36,123 nt of DNA from Pseudorhodoplanes sp. (GCA_019187085.1 JABARS010000041.1:1-36123); one strand, 5' to 3'; numbered from the stretch's first letter, positions 24,661-33,009 are shown. The notes: generated by a model from the letters alone, not told the origin. Numbers and translations are program-made.

Positions 24661-24894
24661 ATGCTGCAGGCAGGACAAATACGCGCGGCCCGAGCCCTTC
24701 TGGGCTGGCGACAGGAGGATTTGGCTAAAGCTGCCAAAGTCGGCCTTGCCACCCTTGCCCGGATCGAGCATCGGGAGGGCCGAGTTCAGGGCAACGTCTC
24801 AACCATAGTGCGCATCCAGGAGGCGCTGGAAAAGGCAGGGATCCGCTTCTTGGAGGACGAGGTCGAGGGTTATGGTGTTCGGCTCAAGCGCTGA
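24661..24894 (+). CDS. Small XRE (Cro/CI-type) transcriptional regulator
   Basis: A 77-residue single-domain helix-turn-helix protein: QIRAARALLGWRQEDLAKAA, then KVGLATLARIEHREGRVQGN and IVRIQEALEKAGIRFLED. It has the pattern of short rhizobial XRE regulators. No ribosome binding site precedes the ATG, so a leaderless transcript is possible. It is divergent from the Gp157/Rad52-HNH operon and is the probable repressor of it. Confidence 0.87.
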   Translation: MLQAGQIRAARALLGWRQEDLAKAAKVGLATLARIEHREGRVQGNVSTIVRIQEALEKAGIRFLEDEVEGYGVRLKR

Positions 24895-25017
24895 GCGCGC
24901 CAACTGCGCTCGATCACAAGATGATCGAGGAGGCCGCAAAAGAGCAACAAGATTACTCGCTATTTGTTTCGACTTCCGGGCACGGCAGAGCATCCATGGG
25001 TCGAAAGGGCGCTCATC

Positions 25018-25239
25018 ATGGATCCTCATATCGTCGAGGACATGCTCAACATGCACATCGGCGAGATGCGGCAGCGCCTCGAGCGTGCGGCCGGTATTGT
25101 CAAGGCTGCCGAGACGTGTGCCGCGGGTGGCAATCTGGAGAAAGCTATCGAGATCGCGCTCGATATTGAACCTCTCATCTACGAGGTCAGCACGTTGCTA
25201 AACGCAGCCAGCCTGATGCATCACCTAAAGAGGCCCTGA
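25018..25239 (+). CDS. Small hypothetical protein
   Basis: A 73-residue acidic, helical protein (MDPHIVEDMLNMHIGEMRQR, then LERAAGIVKAAETCAAGGNL and EKAIEIALDIEPLIYEVSTL). The ATG at 25018 has AAAGGG nine bases upstream; a TTG at 24964 would extend it with non-helical sequence. No family is recognised. It follows the XRE gene on the same strand at 123 bases and may be co-expressed. Confidence 0.55.
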   Translation: MDPHIVEDMLNMHIGEMRQRLERAAGIVKAAETCAAGGNLEKAIEIALDIEPLIYEVSTLLNAASLMHHLKRP

Positions 25240-25291
25240 GAACCAGCGCAAGTCCGTTCGCTAATTGAGATAGCAAGCTCGGACCGCAACC

Positions 25292-25549
25292 CTAACCTTG
25301 GCTCTGACGGATCAGCGACCTTAGCAGCTTGAGGGGGTCCACGCCGATGGCGTTTGCAATCGCTACAAACTCCACGACGTCGAGGCGGCGCTCGCCGCTT
25401 TCGTATTTTGCGACGAACGATTGCGGCCGCCGTAAACGTTGAGCTAATTCGGATTGCGTTAATCCCGCTTGCTTGCGCGCCTTAACCATCAAGGCGCAAA
25501 AGACGAACTGTTCGTCCGTGTGAGCAGATTTCCGCAAGCCGCGCGCCAT
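25292..25549 (-). CDS. XRE-family transcriptional regulator
   Basis: An 85-residue helix-turn-helix protein: ALMVKARKQAGLTQSELAQR, then LRRPQSFVAKYESGERRLDV and VEFVAIANAIGVDPLKLLRS. This is the CI/Cro-like fold filling the whole protein. The 200 bases between it and the divergent gene at 25754 are AT-rich and contain repeated ATCC/GGAT half-sites (such as TATCCTATTATCGGATTA near 25666-25681), possible binding sites. It is the second such regulator within 900 bases. Confidence 0.88.
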   Translation of the reverse strand: MARGLRKSAHTDEQFVFCALMVKARKQAGLTQSELAQRLRRPQSFVAKYESGERRLDVVEFVAIANAIGVDPLKLLRSLIRQSQG

Positions 25550-25753
25550 AATCGCGGCAAGCTGATCCTATTCCTGGATAATCCCAAAATCGGATTTTCA
25601 ACAATCATTTAAATGACTTCGGCGCCATAATTCGGGCTGCGCCAGATTCTGCATCTGGTAATTATCCTATTATCGGATTATTATAAAAGTGCATTTTCTA
25701 GATTATGAAAGCCGCCGAAATAGTTTGCTGTTCCGGCTGGCAGAGTGAAAGCG

Positions 25754-26038
25754 ATGTTTGGGCTCTGGAACCGCCGAAAAGCCTACCGAGAGGAGGTTCG
25801 CTGCAAAGCCGCAGCCCTCATCGAGGCGCACGGCGACGCGGCCTACGAATTCGCGCGATCGCGCCGTATTGCAACCCTTCAGCAAGGCGATCTCGTTGCA
25901 CACCAATTCTGGAGCGCCATCGCCCGCATGATTGCACTACGCACCGGGCGGGAGGTCGGCGTAGATACGGCAACGCGTTACACGAGTGTTTCATGCGAGC
26001 ATCTTGCGGTCGGCCGCAGGCGGATCAGCTCTCAATAG
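25754..26038 (+). CDS. Small hypothetical protein of rhizobial type
   Basis: About 94 residues (MFGLWNRRKAYREEVRCKAA, then IEAHGDAAYEFARSRRIATL and FWSAIARMIALRTGREVGVD, TATRY). I recall similar small proteins in Bradyrhizobium relatives, with the same HGDxAxE, R-T-G-R-x-x-G-x-D-T-A-T-R-Y ending, but no function. A GTG at 25745 is an alternative start. It converges on the terminase gene and overlaps its 3' end by seven bases. Confidence 0.6.
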   Translation: MFGLWNRRKAYREEVRCKAAALIEAHGDAAYEFARSRRIATLQQGDLVAHQFWSAIARMIALRTGREVGVDTATRYTSVSCEHLAVGRRRISSQ

Positions 26039-27513
26039 AGACCCCGCCACTGCAAGACTTCCTCCCCGCTCGGGATTACCCCTGAATGGCGCGGGTCATC
26101 CGCCTCGCCGAAATCAAACGAAAAATAATTTTCCTCCTGATTGGTCCGCCAGATCAAGAATTGCGACAAGCAATCCACTTGGTCATCGTGGCGCCCCTTA
26201 GGAAAGGCGAGATATTCCATTAGAAACTCGGCAAGCCATGGGGCGGATTTCGGAATGAATAAAGAGCCCGCCTCAAGCTTGGGTGTCTGTCCATACATGC
26301 GGGTGGCCTTGTCAGCCGTAGGCTTCATGGCAATCACGCCCTGCAACCCAGCCCTGCGCACCGTTTGGATGAGAGAGGTCCCTGATGCACTATCCTCGAT
26401 CAAAATTGCATCGGCCTTGGCCTTTTGGGCCTGCGACATGACCAGCTTGGCCAGATCAGGGAATTCCGGCCGGTCGCGATAAAGATCGGTCAGATAGTAT
26501 TGATTCTTGTTCCTGACCAGGAAGGTCAGGCACACCGAATAGTCGCTGGCGTCGGTTGCCTTCATCGCCGTGTCCCAGCTCTGCACGATCTGATCGCCGG
26601 GCTGCGAGACTGGAGCGATCTCATAGTTTTGTAGCCAGGAGCGCTTGAGGAGATTGCCGGTATCCGGCAAGGGTGCCTGGAGATACTGCGCATTGAAGGT
26701 ATCCGCTCCGAGTTGCCGCTTGATCTGCTCAAGAATAGTCAACGGCTCCCTAGCTTCGTGCAGCACCTCGTCTTTGCGCCAAAGGTGGAATTGTCCTTCC
26801 GCAACCGCGATCTCCTGATCGTCCGGCGCGACAGCCGGGAGGCAGAGAAGCGTCCAGCCTTGCTCTTCCAACAGATGACCGGTCAAATCCTCCGGGTGCA
26901 GCCGTTGCATGATGACAATGATCGCCCCGGTCTTTTTGTTGTCGAGCCGCGACAGCAATGTGGTTGAAAACCAGCTATTGACCCGCTCACGACTGCTCTT
27001 GGAATAAGATTCCGCGGCGCTCAGCGGATCATCAATGAGGATGATGTCGCCGCCACGGCCCGTCAACGTTCCGCCCACCGATGTTGCGAAACGAAATCCG
27101 CCCTCCTGGGTCTGAACCTCGTTTTCGGTATTCTTGAACGGCATGCCGCGTCCAAAAACCCGGCCGTACCAGTCCGAATCCAGCACGCGGCGAAAATCCG
27201 ACGCATGCTTCGCGGCAAGCTCTTGCGAATAGCTTGCGCAGATAAACTTCAAGGTTGGACATCTGCCCAGGCAATAGGCCGGGAAAGCGACGGAGCCGAT
27301 GTGAGATTTCAGCGACCGCGGGGGCATATTGATGATGAGACGCGTGATTTGGCCAAGCCTGACCTGCTCCAAATAATGGCAGATCGCGTCGATATGCCAG
27401 TTGGGCTCCCAGGTGGCGCCTGGGTTAAGTTCGACAAAGCCCTTGTGAGCGAATGACTGAAAATCCAATCGCAGCAGAGCGTCGAATTCTGCCTGCGTTG
27501 TCGCCCGCGTCAT
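26032..27513 (-). CDS. Phage terminase large subunit
   Basis: A 493-residue DNA-packaging motor. The ATPase half has a Walker A-like stretch MPPRSLKS at 63-70 (Leu where Gly is usual), the adenine-side segment ICASYSQELA, and Walker B with catalytic acid IILIDDPL at 157-164. The RNase-H-like nuclease half shows its three acidic sites: SWDTAMK near 312-318, LIEDSASG near 371-378 and HDDQVDCL near 442-449. Its start overlaps the DUF5681 gene as ATGA. Portal and capsid genes, which normally follow, are absent: the next gene is convergent. Confidence 0.95.
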   Translation of the reverse strand: MTRATTQAEFDALLRLDFQSFAHKGFVELNPGATWEPNWHIDAICHYLEQVRLGQITRLIINMPPRSLKSHIGSVAFPAYCLGRCPTLKFICASYSQELAAKHASDFRRVLDSDWYGRVFGRGMPFKNTENEVQTQEGGFRFATSVGGTLTGRGGDIILIDDPLSAAESYSKSSRERVNSWFSTTLLSRLDNKKTGAIIVIMQRLHPEDLTGHLLEEQGWTLLCLPAVAPDDQEIAVAEGQFHLWRKDEVLHEAREPLTILEQIKRQLGADTFNAQYLQAPLPDTGNLLKRSWLQNYEIAPVSQPGDQIVQSWDTAMKATDASDYSVCLTFLVRNKNQYYLTDLYRDRPEFPDLAKLVMSQAQKAKADAILIEDSASGTSLIQTVRRAGLQGVIAMKPTADKATRMYGQTPKLEAGSLFIPKSAPWLAEFLMEYLAFPKGRHDDQVDCLSQFLIWRTNQEENYFSFDFGEADDPRHSGVIPSGEEVLQWRGLY

Positions 27514-27893
27514 TCGTTGACCTTAGTGACGGACATGCGCCGGCGCAGGAAATCGGCCAAAATGCGCTCATCGTTCTGGGAGAGGGAAGGCGCCTCCGGC
27601 GGCTTGGCACTTGCTGGTGCAAGCTTGGAAAGCATATTGATGATCGCCGTCGCGGCCCTCACATCACCACGCAAGGCCTTATTGTAAAGACTCAGGAGTA
27701 GCGCCTCCTGGCGGCTGATCCGCCGCTCCTTCCCGTCCTCACGAATGGAGACGCGGCGACCGAGGATATCCTTGAGATCGGTGCCTAGATTGCGCGTACC
27801 TTTGGGCCTGCCGCGCGGGTTGCCGGATTGTCCTGGCTTGAACTGATACGCTTTAGGTGGGCGCTTAGGACCAGCCTTCTCGGTCTCGCTCAT
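27510..27893 (-). CDS. DUF5681 protein (possible small-terminase-like partner)
   Basis: A 127-residue protein with the DUF5681 signature at its N-terminus (AYQFKPGQSGNPRGRPKGTR, then NLGTDLKDILGRRVSIREDG) and a middle RAATAIINMLSKLA. It ends in a charged tail. In rhizobial islands such proteins sit just before terminase genes; a DNA-recognising, small-terminase-like role is plausible but not shown by sequence. It overlaps terL by four bases and follows the methyltransferase gene after 24 bases. Confidence 0.88.
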   Translation of the reverse strand: MSETEKAGPKRPPKAYQFKPGQSGNPRGRPKGTRNLGTDLKDILGRRVSIREDGKERRISRQEALLLSLYNKALRGDVRAATAIINMLSKLAPASAKPPEAPSLSQNDERILADFLRRRMSVTKVNE

Positions 27894-27917
27894 GCGTTTC
27901 GTGCCTTAATACTGGCG

Positions 27918-29264
27918 CTACTGCTCTGGAAGTTCGGTCGTCATAGCAACAGATGACGCCTCGCATTCCGCAAAAGTCATGCAATTGTGGGCGCAGATAG
28001 CCTGATTGCCTGTGAATACCTGCCAGCGTCGCACGATGGTATCGACATAAACGGGATCAAGTTCGATTGCGACAGCGCATCGTTTCGTCTTCTCCGCTGC
28101 GATGACGGTAGTCCCTGATCCTGCAAACGGGTCGAGCACGATATCTCGCCGTTTCGAACAATCCTGAATGGCATCAGCAACGAGAGCGACGGGTTTTACT
28201 GTAGGATGCGACGCGAGAAGTGCATCGCGTTCCCTGCCAAAACTGTTTATGCCTTGATAATCCCAGACATTTGTGCGGGATCGTCCATGAGCGCCGAGTT
28301 CAATGTTGTTGATGTGCAGACCATTCCCGCTCTTGAAGACGAAAACAAATTCGTGCTGCGAACGATAGAACGAGCCCATTCCGGCGTTGGTCTTTCGCCA
28401 TACGCAGATGTTCTTCAGCTCCGAATAGACCGCCATTCCAGCCGTCATGACTTCTTGGACATGCCGCCAGTCCATGCACACAAAGTGGATTGCGCCATCC
28501 GTGGTGAAAGCGACCAGCTGTTCGAAAGCCTTGCCCAAAAACACCGTGTAATCGGCTTTATTCATTTCGCCAGAAGCCATCGGAAATTCACGATGCTTGA
28601 CCGCGCCCAAGCCACCGACATGCCCGTCAACACGAACATTATAGGGAGGGTCCGCGAACACCAGTTGAGCCCGCTCCTTTCTAAGCAGGGCATGATATGA
28701 CGCTGGCTGCAATGCGTCACCGCAATAGACGCGATGGTCGCCGAGCCGCCATAGGCTGCCCGGTTTCGAGACCGATCTCTGGTCAGGTGATATTTGTGGA
28801 AGTCCATCATCTGCGGCATCGGTCGCAGCCGATACATTCAGGATGATATCGAGTTCCGGTGTTTCGAAGCCGATGGCCGAGAAGTCGAAATCGATATCGC
28901 ACTCGGTCAAGAACTGAAGTTCCTTTTTGAGCTGGGCCTCATCCCACAACGCAAGCCCTGCCAACCGATTATCGGCTATCATGAACGCCCGCTTCTGGAC
29001 CTCGCTCAAGTGATCAACGCGAATTACTGGTACGGTTGTCATTCCGACCTGCTGCGCCGCATCGACTCGAGCATGCCCGCAGAGAAGAATATCGGCTTGG
29101 TCGACAACAACGGGAGCTAAAAATCCGAATTTGCGGATGCTCTGGGCGAGTTTTTCGATCTGTTTTGGCTTGTGCTCACGCGCATTATTCTTGTTTTTCA
29201 CGATCCGGCTGAGGGGCACTGATTCGACTACGAGCGTCGGCGAAATGCAGCCCTGGCTTGCCAT
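27918..29264 (-). CDS. ParB-domain / DNA methyltransferase fusion (beta-class N4/N6)
   Basis: A 448-residue protein. Residues 10-100 are a ParB-like N-terminal domain (PLSRIVKNKNNAREHKPKQI, VVVDQADILLCGHARVDAAQ, MIADNRLAGLALWD). The methyltransferase has the catalytic motif DPPYN at 205-209, the SAM motif in DPFAGSGTT at 378-386, and HPTVKP at 353-358. Catalytic before SAM motif is the beta-class order. It modifies N6 of adenine or N4 of cytosine. No restriction enzyme is next to it, so it is an orphan, as is usual for phage-borne enzymes. GAGG lies eight bases before the ATG. Confidence 0.95.
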   Translation of the reverse strand: MASQGCISPTLVVESVPLSRIVKNKNNAREHKPKQIEKLAQSIRKFGFLAPVVVDQADILLCGHARVDAAQQVGMTTVPVIRVDHLSEVQKRAFMIADNRLAGLALWDEAQLKKELQFLTECDIDFDFSAIGFETPELDIILNVSAATDAADDGLPQISPDQRSVSKPGSLWRLGDHRVYCGDALQPASYHALLRKERAQLVFADPPYNVRVDGHVGGLGAVKHREFPMASGEMNKADYTVFLGKAFEQLVAFTTDGAIHFVCMDWRHVQEVMTAGMAVYSELKNICVWRKTNAGMGSFYRSQHEFVFVFKSGNGLHINNIELGAHGRSRTNVWDYQGINSFGRERDALLASHPTVKPVALVADAIQDCSKRRDIVLDPFAGSGTTVIAAEKTKRCAVAIELDPVYVDTIVRRWQVFTGNQAICAHNCMTFAECEASSVAMTTELPEQ

Positions 29265-29507
29265 CTAATTATCCTCGAAATTGTCCTCACAGAGAACGTA
29301 TATATCGGCCCGGTAACAGGAACGGAGGCTCGAAAACGCTCTGATCCCCTCTGATTGGGCGCGATTCCGAATGTGCTCACGCAGCTCCGCTTGGGCGCCA
29401 AGAAGGCACACAGGGGCACGGGCTCTGAGCGTCGTGTCATTATGGGCCGCAACACGGTGCCGTAGCTTCGACGTGACGGATCTGACGTACGGCCACACCG
29501 GTTCCAA
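29265..29507 (-). CDS. Possible small protein upstream of the methyltransferase
   Basis: An 80-codon frame from a TTG at 29507, whose TAG directly touches the methyltransferase ATG. That tight fit, as elsewhere in this phage-like operon, is the only argument for it. The product (middle LRARAPVCLLGAQAELREHI, end CEDNFEDN) has no recognisable family, and no good ribosome binding site is seen. It may be non-coding. Confidence 0.25.
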   Translation of the reverse strand: MEPVWPYVRSVTSKLRHRVAAHNDTTLRARAPVCLLGAQAELREHIRNRAQSEGIRAFSSLRSCYRADIYVLCEDNFEDN

Positions 29508-29627
29508 CTAGCCGCGACGCGTTGGGAGACTCGGGGGGCTTCCCGCGAATTGCGGTCTGCTGTCACGTTGGGGAAAGACTGATGGTGAGCCTTCAGAAAT
29601 GCCCTTGAAATTTCCGAAAGACGCAGA

Positions 29628-29674
29628 TTGACATTTGGTAGAAATTCTACTCTATAATGGTAGAAAGGTAGAAA
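29628..29674 (+). promoter_or_regulatory. Promoter and operator of the vapBC pair
   Basis: TTGACA (29628-29633) and TATAAT (29653-29658) form a strong sigma-70-type promoter with a 19-base spacer. Within the spacer is the palindrome GTAGAAATTCTAC (29638-29650). GGTAGAAA appears three times (29637, 29659, 29667), so antitoxin bound to these sites would cover both boxes. Confidence 0.75.
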
Positions 29675-29676
29675 TT

Positions 29677-29931
29677 ATGACCATGAACATCAAGAACCGT
29701 GAGGCCTATCGGCTTACGAAAGAGCTTTCCAAGCTAACTGGTGAGAGCTTGACGACAGCTGTCACCGAATCGGTGCGGGAACGGCTGGATCGCATACGTC
29801 GCGAACGAAACGGTGATCTTTCGGCGCGCTTGCTTGAAATTGGCCACGACTGCGCCGCCCATCTCAAAGAGCCTTTCCGCACCATCGATCACGGGGACAT
29901 GCTCTATGATGATCGTGGGCTGCCGCAATGA
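29677..29931 (+). CDS. vapB: VapB-family antitoxin
   Basis: About 84 residues. It reads [20 protein letters not shown], then [20 protein letters not shown], the ribbon-helix-helix-like start of the VapB (PSK) family. The acidic tail [20 protein letters not shown] and LPQ fits the toxin-binding part. The ATG at 29677 follows AAAGG; the ATG at 29683 is also possible. Its TGA overlaps the vapC ATG as ATGA. Confidence 0.93.
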   Translation: MTMNIKNREAYRLTKELSKLTGESLTTAVTESVRERLDRIRRERNGDLSARLLEIGHDCAAHLKEPFRTIDHGDMLYDDRGLPQ

Positions 29932-30326
29932 TTATCGATGCATCGGCCATTATTGCAATCTTGCGCGATGAGCCTGATGCCGCTTTCTTCGCTCGCAAAA
30001 TCGCCGACGCAACGAACCGACGGGTAAGCGCGGTTAATTTTGTTGAGGCCGCAATTGTCATCGATGCGAGCCGCGATCCTATTGCAAGTCGACGCTTCGA
30101 TGATCTCCTCGGAGAGGCAGGTGTCTCCATCGAGCCCGTGACAGGACGTCAAGCCATTATCGCAAGAGAGGCATATCGGGATTTCGGAAAAGGCAGCGGC
30201 CATCCAGCGAAATTAAACTTCGGTGATTGTTTCGCGTATGCGCTGGCCAAAGACATGAACGAGCCACTTCTGTGCAAAGGCAGTGAATTTACACACACCG
30301 ATATTATGAGCATCGTCTCGTCGTAA
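29928..30326 (+). CDS. vapC: VapC-type PIN-domain toxin
   Basis: A 132-residue PIN ribonuclease. Acidic residues are visible: D4 in [10 protein letters not shown]40 in [10 protein letters not shown]100 in [13 protein letters not shown], and D125 in the FTHTDI end, where the motif [10 protein letters not shown] is the family's usual last strand. The length is standard. It overlaps vapB by four bases. The pair has its own promoter, is intact, and ends the island about 230 bases before the polysaccharide genes. Confidence 0.95.
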   Translation: MIIDASAIIAILRDEPDAAFFARKIADATNRRVSAVNFVEAAIVIDASRDPIASRRFDDLLGEAGVSIEPVTGRQAIIAREAYRDFGKGSGHPAKLNFGDCFAYALAKDMNEPLLCKGSEFTHTDIMSIVSS

Positions 30327-30328
30327 AC

Positions 30329-30366
30329 GCTGGCGAAATCGAAATATCAATTCGGGTTACGCCAGC
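30329..30366. repeat. Inverted repeat after vapC (GCTGGCG ... CGCCAGC)
   Basis: Perfect seven-base arms at 30329-30335 and 30360-30366 enclose a 24-base AT-rich loop, three bases after the vapC stop. No U-run follows on the plus strand, so it is not a standard terminator. It might be a recombination or protein-binding site at the island edge. From here to 30555 no gene or other signal is seen. Confidence 0.5.
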
Positions 30367-30555
30367 AATTCATTTCAGCAATTCTTTTGCTCGACTATTA
30401 TTTTCGGCAGGCAATTATGTCCGTCGCTTTCAAAACCACACGCCTTGTGCCTTCAGTAGCAACTGGCAGGTCCGACTGGATACCGCGCTCCCCTGCCTTT
30501 CTCATAAAGGATGGAATGCAATCGTTATATTTCGTCGAGACGATGGAAAAGGATA

Positions 30556-31707
30556 TCAGAGCAGCGCCTCGCGAACCGCGGCGATGATGCGATCCTGCGT
30601 CGGCTCGTCGAGATAGGCATGCATCGGCAGGCTGATGACCTGACCGACGATGGCATCCGTTACCGGCAGTCCGCCTTCGGCGGTCGGGAAATGCCTGTAG
30701 GCGACCTGGCCATGCAGCGGAATGGGATAATAGATCGCGGTTGGGATGCCCTGCGCCTTCAGTGTCTCGGCCAGCGCATCGCGGCGGCCGGCCGGCAGCC
30801 GGATCGTATATTGCGCCCAGACCGACGTGTAACCCTTCGGCACCTGTGGCACGGTCGCGACATCGGCGAGCGCCTGCGAATAGCGCTGTGCCACCTTGTT
30901 GCGGGCGACGATCTCGTCCGCGAAAATCTTCAGCTTCTCGATCAGCACGGCGGCCTGGATCGTATCCAGCCGCGCCGTCAATCCAATGCGGATATTGTCG
31001 TACTTGTCCTTGCCCTGACCGTGGATGCGCACGCTCTTAAGCCGTTCGACAAGCGCCTCGTCGTCGGTCAACACCGCTCCGCCGTCACCGTAGCAGCCGA
31101 GCGGCTTGGCGGGAAAGAAGCTCGTCGCGGTCGCGTGCCCCAGGGTGCCGATCTTGCGTCCCTTAAAGGTTGCGCCGAAACCCTGGGCAGCATCGTCGAG
31201 CACGAAAAGCCCTTCGTCGCCGGCCACGCCGGCCACGGCGCCATGATCGGCCGGCAAGCCGAACAGATCGACCGGAATGACGGCTTTCGGCCGCAGGCCC
31301 ATTTTCCTCGCAGTAGCGACAGCCCGCTTCAAGCTCTGCGCATCGATATTGAAAGTGTCGGCGTACACGTCGACAAAAACCGGCGTCGCGCCGAGCAAAG
31401 CCGCCGCCTCGGCGGTCGCGCAGAACGTGAAGGAAGGACAGAACACCGCGTCGCCGGGACCGACCGCTTCCGCCATCAGCGTCATCACCAGAGCGTCGGT
31501 CCCGCTCGCGCAGGACACCACATGCTTCGCACCGCAGAAGGCGGCAAGCTTCTGCTCGAACTCGAAGACCTCCGGCCCCATCAAAAACTGGCAATGCCCA
31601 AGAACACGTCCGACCGCGGCGTCGATCGCGTCCCCGAGCCTGCGGCGCTGCGCGGCAACGTCAATGAAGGAAATGGGCGCGTTTTCGATACGGGCGTGCT
31701 GGTTCAT
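30556..31707 (-). CDS. DegT/DnrJ/EryC1 (WbpE-like) sugar aminotransferase
   Basis: About 383 residues. I start at the ATG at 31707 (MNQHARIENAPISFIDVAAQ), where the family begins; the longer frame overlaps the upstream gene. PLP-binding features are SGTDALVMTLMA near 68-79, the Asp in LDDAAQGFGA near 170-179 and the Schiff-base Lys K201 in FFPAKPLGCYGDGG. It resembles WbpE, which transfers an amino group to a 3-keto UDP-GlcNAc uronate. The Gfo/Idh/MocA dehydrogenase 32 bases upstream would supply the keto sugar. The product should be a diamino sugar for a surface polysaccharide. Confidence 0.92.
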   Translation of the reverse strand: MNQHARIENAPISFIDVAAQRRRLGDAIDAAVGRVLGHCQFLMGPEVFEFEQKLAAFCGAKHVVSCASGTDALVMTLMAEAVGPGDAVFCPSFTFCATAEAAALLGATPVFVDVYADTFNIDAQSLKRAVATARKMGLRPKAVIPVDLFGLPADHGAVAGVAGDEGLFVLDDAAQGFGATFKGRKIGTLGHATATSFFPAKPLGCYGDGGAVLTDDEALVERLKSVRIHGQGKDKYDNIRIGLTARLDTIQAAVLIEKLKIFADEIVARNKVAQRYSQALADVATVPQVPKGYTSVWAQYTIRLPAGRRDALAETLKAQGIPTAIYYPIPLHGQVAYRHFPTAEGGLPVTDAIVGQVISLPMHAYLDEPTQDRIIAAVREALL

Positions 31708-31739
31708 GCGTGTCACGGCTTCCGGGAAATGGATAAAGG

Positions 31740-32735
31740 TCAGCCCGCGGCCAATCGCGGACCACGCTGGGGTGTTGCGTTCGCCGGTTGACGGCCTTCG
31801 AGGCAGCGCATCGCGATCGCAAGACTCTCGACCCCCTCCTCGCCGGTCACGGCGGGCGGTGTGCCGGTCTTGATGGCGCGCGCGAACGCCATCAGCTCGG
31901 CACGCAGGGGCTCGTCGTGCCCGACCGAAAGATGGCGCATCGAATAGCTGCCGTCCGGCTGGAAGCCGAAGCACTCGGTCACCTGCCGTGTCAGAAGATC
32001 GCCGATCAGATACTTGCGGCGGGTGGCAACATGCACGGTGCGCGCCTTGAAGGGCGTCAGCCAGTTGGTATTGATATGCGCCAGCACCCCGGACGCGGTG
32101 CGGAATTGCAGCAATGCGATGTCCTCGCGCTCGGCGACCGCGTTCGACAATTGCGGCTGGACTTCGACGATATCCGAATCGGTGAACCAGCGGATCAGGT
32201 CGATGTCGTGAACGGCGAGATCAATCACGACGCCGACATTCGACATGCGCGGCGGAAACGGACCGACGCGCGTGATGGCAATCGACAGGATATCCTCGTT
32301 TTCGAGCGCCTGCTTGATAGCCACGACCGCGGGATTGAAGCGCTCGACGTGCCCGACCATCAGTGTCACCCCGGCGCGCCGCGCCTCGGCGATGATCTCG
32401 CGGCCCTCGTCGACATTGGTCGCGATCGGCTTTTCGATCAGCACATGCAAGCCGCGCCCGATACACTCGAGCGCGATAGCGTGATGCAGGTGCGTCGGCG
32501 CGGCAATCGTTACCGCCTGGGGATTGAGCTCGAGCAGGGCCTTGTAATTATCCAAAGCCGGGCAGCCGAGAATGCGGGTGACAAGATCGCGCTGCTGCGG
32601 ATTGGGATCGGCAACGCCGACCAGTTCGATATCGGGAAGTCCGGCAAAAACGCGGGCGTGGTTGGCCCCCATGATGCCTGCGCCGATCACGCCGACGCGC
32701 AGCGCTTGAGCGCTGTTCTTGACCGCCTTGACCAT
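31740..32735 (-). CDS. Gfo/Idh/MocA-family sugar dehydrogenase (WbpB/WlbA-like)
   Basis: A 331-residue NAD-dependent oxidoreductase. The Rossmann motif GVIGAGIMGANHA is at about 14-26, the catalytic Lys in VLIEKPIATN near 100, and GHVERFNPA near 128. The second half is the usual beta-sheet domain with VVIDLAVHDIDLIRWF holding the conserved Asp and His. It probably oxidises C3 of a UDP-linked sugar for the aminotransferase encoded next. Start at 32735 with GGGTAG upstream. Confidence 0.92.
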   Translation of the reverse strand: MVKAVKNSAQALRVGVIGAGIMGANHARVFAGLPDIELVGVADPNPQQRDLVTRILGCPALDNYKALLELNPQAVTIAAPTHLHHAIALECIGRGLHVLIEKPIATNVDEGREIIAEARRAGVTLMVGHVERFNPAVVAIKQALENEDILSIAITRVGPFPPRMSNVGVVIDLAVHDIDLIRWFTDSDIVEVQPQLSNAVAEREDIALLQFRTASGVLAHINTNWLTPFKARTVHVATRRKYLIGDLLTRQVTECFGFQPDGSYSMRHLSVGHDEPLRAELMAFARAIKTGTPPAVTGEEGVESLAIAMRCLEGRQPANATPQRGPRLAAG

Positions 32736-33009
32736 CGCTACCCTACCCCCGCACCGCTCCTAGGACCGGCCGAAGTCCACTAGCACGCCCGGCGGCCCGC
32801 TGGCGACGCCCGCTGAGCCGCTCACGAACACGTTTTCGTTCAAATGGTTACAATATCAACGGGACGCATGGTGAGCGTTCCGGCACCGCAAGTCCGCGCT
32901 GCCGGCAGCCGGGCGTTAACATTCTGATTCACCTGACGGCTTTGTAATTCTCCGGGCCGACCAATCCCGCAGGTCCACTCGCCAATGACCAGTACGGCCT
33001 TTTCACAAA
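32736..33009. other. Intergenic stretch before the dehydrogenase gene
   Basis: 274 bases without a supported gene. The promoter of the dehydrogenase-aminotransferase pair may lie here; the AT-rich part near 32830-32860 is the likeliest place, but no convincing boxes can be named. No terminator hairpin after the transaldolase gene is evident. Confidence 0.4.

Noticed and set aside
29228..29566. Minus-strand 112-codon frame overlapping the methyltransferase start
   Set aside because: Overlaps the clear methyltransferase N-terminus in another frame and has Arg/Ser-rich composition typical of a shadow.
16477..30555. A CRISPR array or tRNA gene as integration site of the island
   Set aside because: No regularly spaced repeats and no cloverleaf-like sequence could be found on either strand by eye.
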